The position numbers and the translations under genes were made by a program. Shown piece by piece: positions 40,539 through 41,446 of a stretch of 41,446 nt of DNA. The stretch is from Bacillota bacterium (GTDB lineage: Bacteria; Bacillota; Sulfobacillia; Sulfobacillales; Sulfobacillaceae), in the NCBI GenBank assembly GCA_021820965.1, contig JAKACZ010000041.1, forward strand, positions 1 through 41,446, in the 5' to 3' direction. Positions within the stretch are counted from its first letter, which is position 1. Each line of letters opens with the position of its first letter. Below the pieces are notes generated by a model. The model worked only from the letters and a program-made list of their open reading frames with translations. It ran no database searches and was not told the origin of the DNA.

Positions 40539-40949
40539 GATGACCAAACGCATGTTGAGGGTGGTAGACCGGGCCATTTCCCTGCAGCTGGGAGGGACTG
40601 CACCAGGGGCCTTACGGCAATTTTGCGAGCGAGCGGAGCGCGTACTGCCGTTCGGGCCTCTCAAAGAGGGATAAGGTGGAGTCGGGCTAAATCCCGGGAG
40701 ATTTCTGGCGAGATAAGCTGTGGAAGTTCCGGGACCCGTTCAGAGGGTTTTGCGTTCCGCCGCGCAGCCTCGGTAAATACGTACTCTAAGGGAGCAAGGT
40801 TCAGTTGGCTCCTTGCCGGTATGATAGGGTGCCGAGAAATGCGGTAAAATTGGGATGGGTGTGCAGACCCATCGCATGTATTCGTGTGAGCGGTCCTAGA
40901 TAAATCTTTGCCTCACCTGCGGATACCAAAATCGACGGAGGGTTGAACA
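40539..40949. other. intergenic stretch, no confident gene
   Basis: About 410 bp. A 44-codon frame from ATG 40540 has no ribosome site (it follows the terminator T-run). GCAAGG (40794-40799) and CCTTGC (40811-40816) form a small hairpin. A TATGAT at 40820-40825 could be a -10 for the next gene, but no matching -35 is seen. Confidence 0.35.
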
Positions 40950-41291
40950 TTGGCAAAAATTGCGTTTTGGATAACCGCTGGCCCAGAATTGGAGTCTAAG
41001 GCGTTGGCAGGCCTGCGCTTGGCGCACCGTTTGAAAACGGTACGAAAACAGGACGTTAAGGTCTATTTGTTTGGCCCGGGCGTTGCCCTTGCGGTTTCGG
41101 AGTCTCCGAACGTGGTGAGCGCGTTGGCCGAATTGCGCGAAGCGGGGTTAATTGTGGGGGCGTGTCCCGCCAATGTGCAGAACATGGGGCTGGACGAGAA
41201 GGCGATTTCTGCCGTTGGGGTGGATTTAAAACCTGCCGGCGAAGTGTTGGTTGATTGGGTGGAAGCTGGCTATGAGGTTGTAGGAATTTAG
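40950..41291 (+). CDS. DsrE-like small protein
   Basis: 113 aa. KIAFWITAGPELESKALAGL, VKVYLFGPGVALAVSESPNV, then LREAGLIVGACPANVQNMGL with one Cys in the position used by DsrE/TusD-type sulfur-relay proteins. The final VLVDWVEAGYEVVGI is typical of the family. Such proteins bind or pass persulfide sulfur in the cytoplasm. Only one conserved Cys is present, so function beyond the fold is inferred. TTG 40950 follows CGGAGGG by 7 nt. It stands alone. Confidence 0.75.
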   Translation: MAKIAFWITAGPELESKALAGLRLAHRLKTVRKQDVKVYLFGPGVALAVSESPNVVSALAELREAGLIVGACPANVQNMGLDEKAISAVGVDLKPAGEVLVDWVEAGYEVVGI

Positions 41292-41446
41292 CGTTACGTC
41301 AAGTAAGAGACTGCGGATTCAGTGCTGACGCATGACGGGTCACTAATCGGCTCAACCCGGTGGCGTGACGACGGTTCAGGGGCCAGTCAAGTCAATCGCC
41401 GGGAGCAAAAGTGCCCGCGTCGTCCGCAGAACCTACGCGTTTAGCC

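Noticed and set aside
40540..40674. 44-codon frame after tRNA-Asp
   Set aside because: It starts at the end of a terminator T-run with no ribosome site.

Overview
The window looks like chromosome of an acidophilic, iron- and sulfur-handling Firmicute, most like Sulfobacillus. This rests on overall gene content and style: moderately high GC, strong AAGGAGG-type ribosome sites, many GTG/TTG starts, FeoB, a Zn-type HemB and ETF. It is inference; no 16S or ribosomal protein marker is present.

Layout. 1-830 is a graveyard of insertion-sequence relics (a frameshifted IS1634-like transposase and a perfect 23-bp palindrome). 880-6569 is an RpiR-regulated catabolic operon: an MFS importer plus four redox subunits (BFD-type ferredoxin, DAO-family FAD oxidase, Fer2_4 ferredoxin, FAD/NAD oxidoreductase). 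They resemble heteromeric opine, D-amino-acid, hydroxyproline or HCN-synthase type dehydrogenases. 6722-12542 holds two transporters, an acyl-CoA ligase, a TetR regulator and a convergent MFS gene. 13147-15302 has a BNR-type lipoprotein, a truncated gene remnant and a gene-poor stretch. 15303-18505 has a GNAT acetyltransferase whose best start is a non-canonical ATC, divergent FeoB, a small zinc-ribbon protein and a DUF881 protein.

18539-23987 is a compact central-carbon operon, icd-mdh-malic enzyme-sucC-sucD, tightly coupled and closed by a clear terminator. 24895-30206 is the tetrapyrrole operon hemA-hemX-hemC-hemD-hemB; its HemD carries a shrunken, CobA-like N-terminal domain. A 62-aa orphan follows. 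Next comes a probable IS200/IS605 right-end relic (omega-RNA-like hairpin) ending directly at the selA start codon, then selA-etfB-etfA and a terminator, then a membrane-anchored beta-propeller protein.

35233-38756 is the most notable region. tRNA-Val and tRNA-Phe are followed by a 3.3-kb insert bounded by an exact 46-bp duplication of the tRNA-Phe 3' half, a textbook att pair. The insert carries an XRE/ImmA-IrrE protease plus DUF4411 PIN pair, an orphan Phd-type antitoxin and a frameshifted addiction-module antitoxin. No integrase is visible, but short direct repeats near both ends look like integrase arm sites. Beyond it lie about 940 bp with no recognisable gene, an AbrB/RelE-type toxin-antitoxin pair, tRNA-Asp with promoter and terminator, and a DsrE-like protein.
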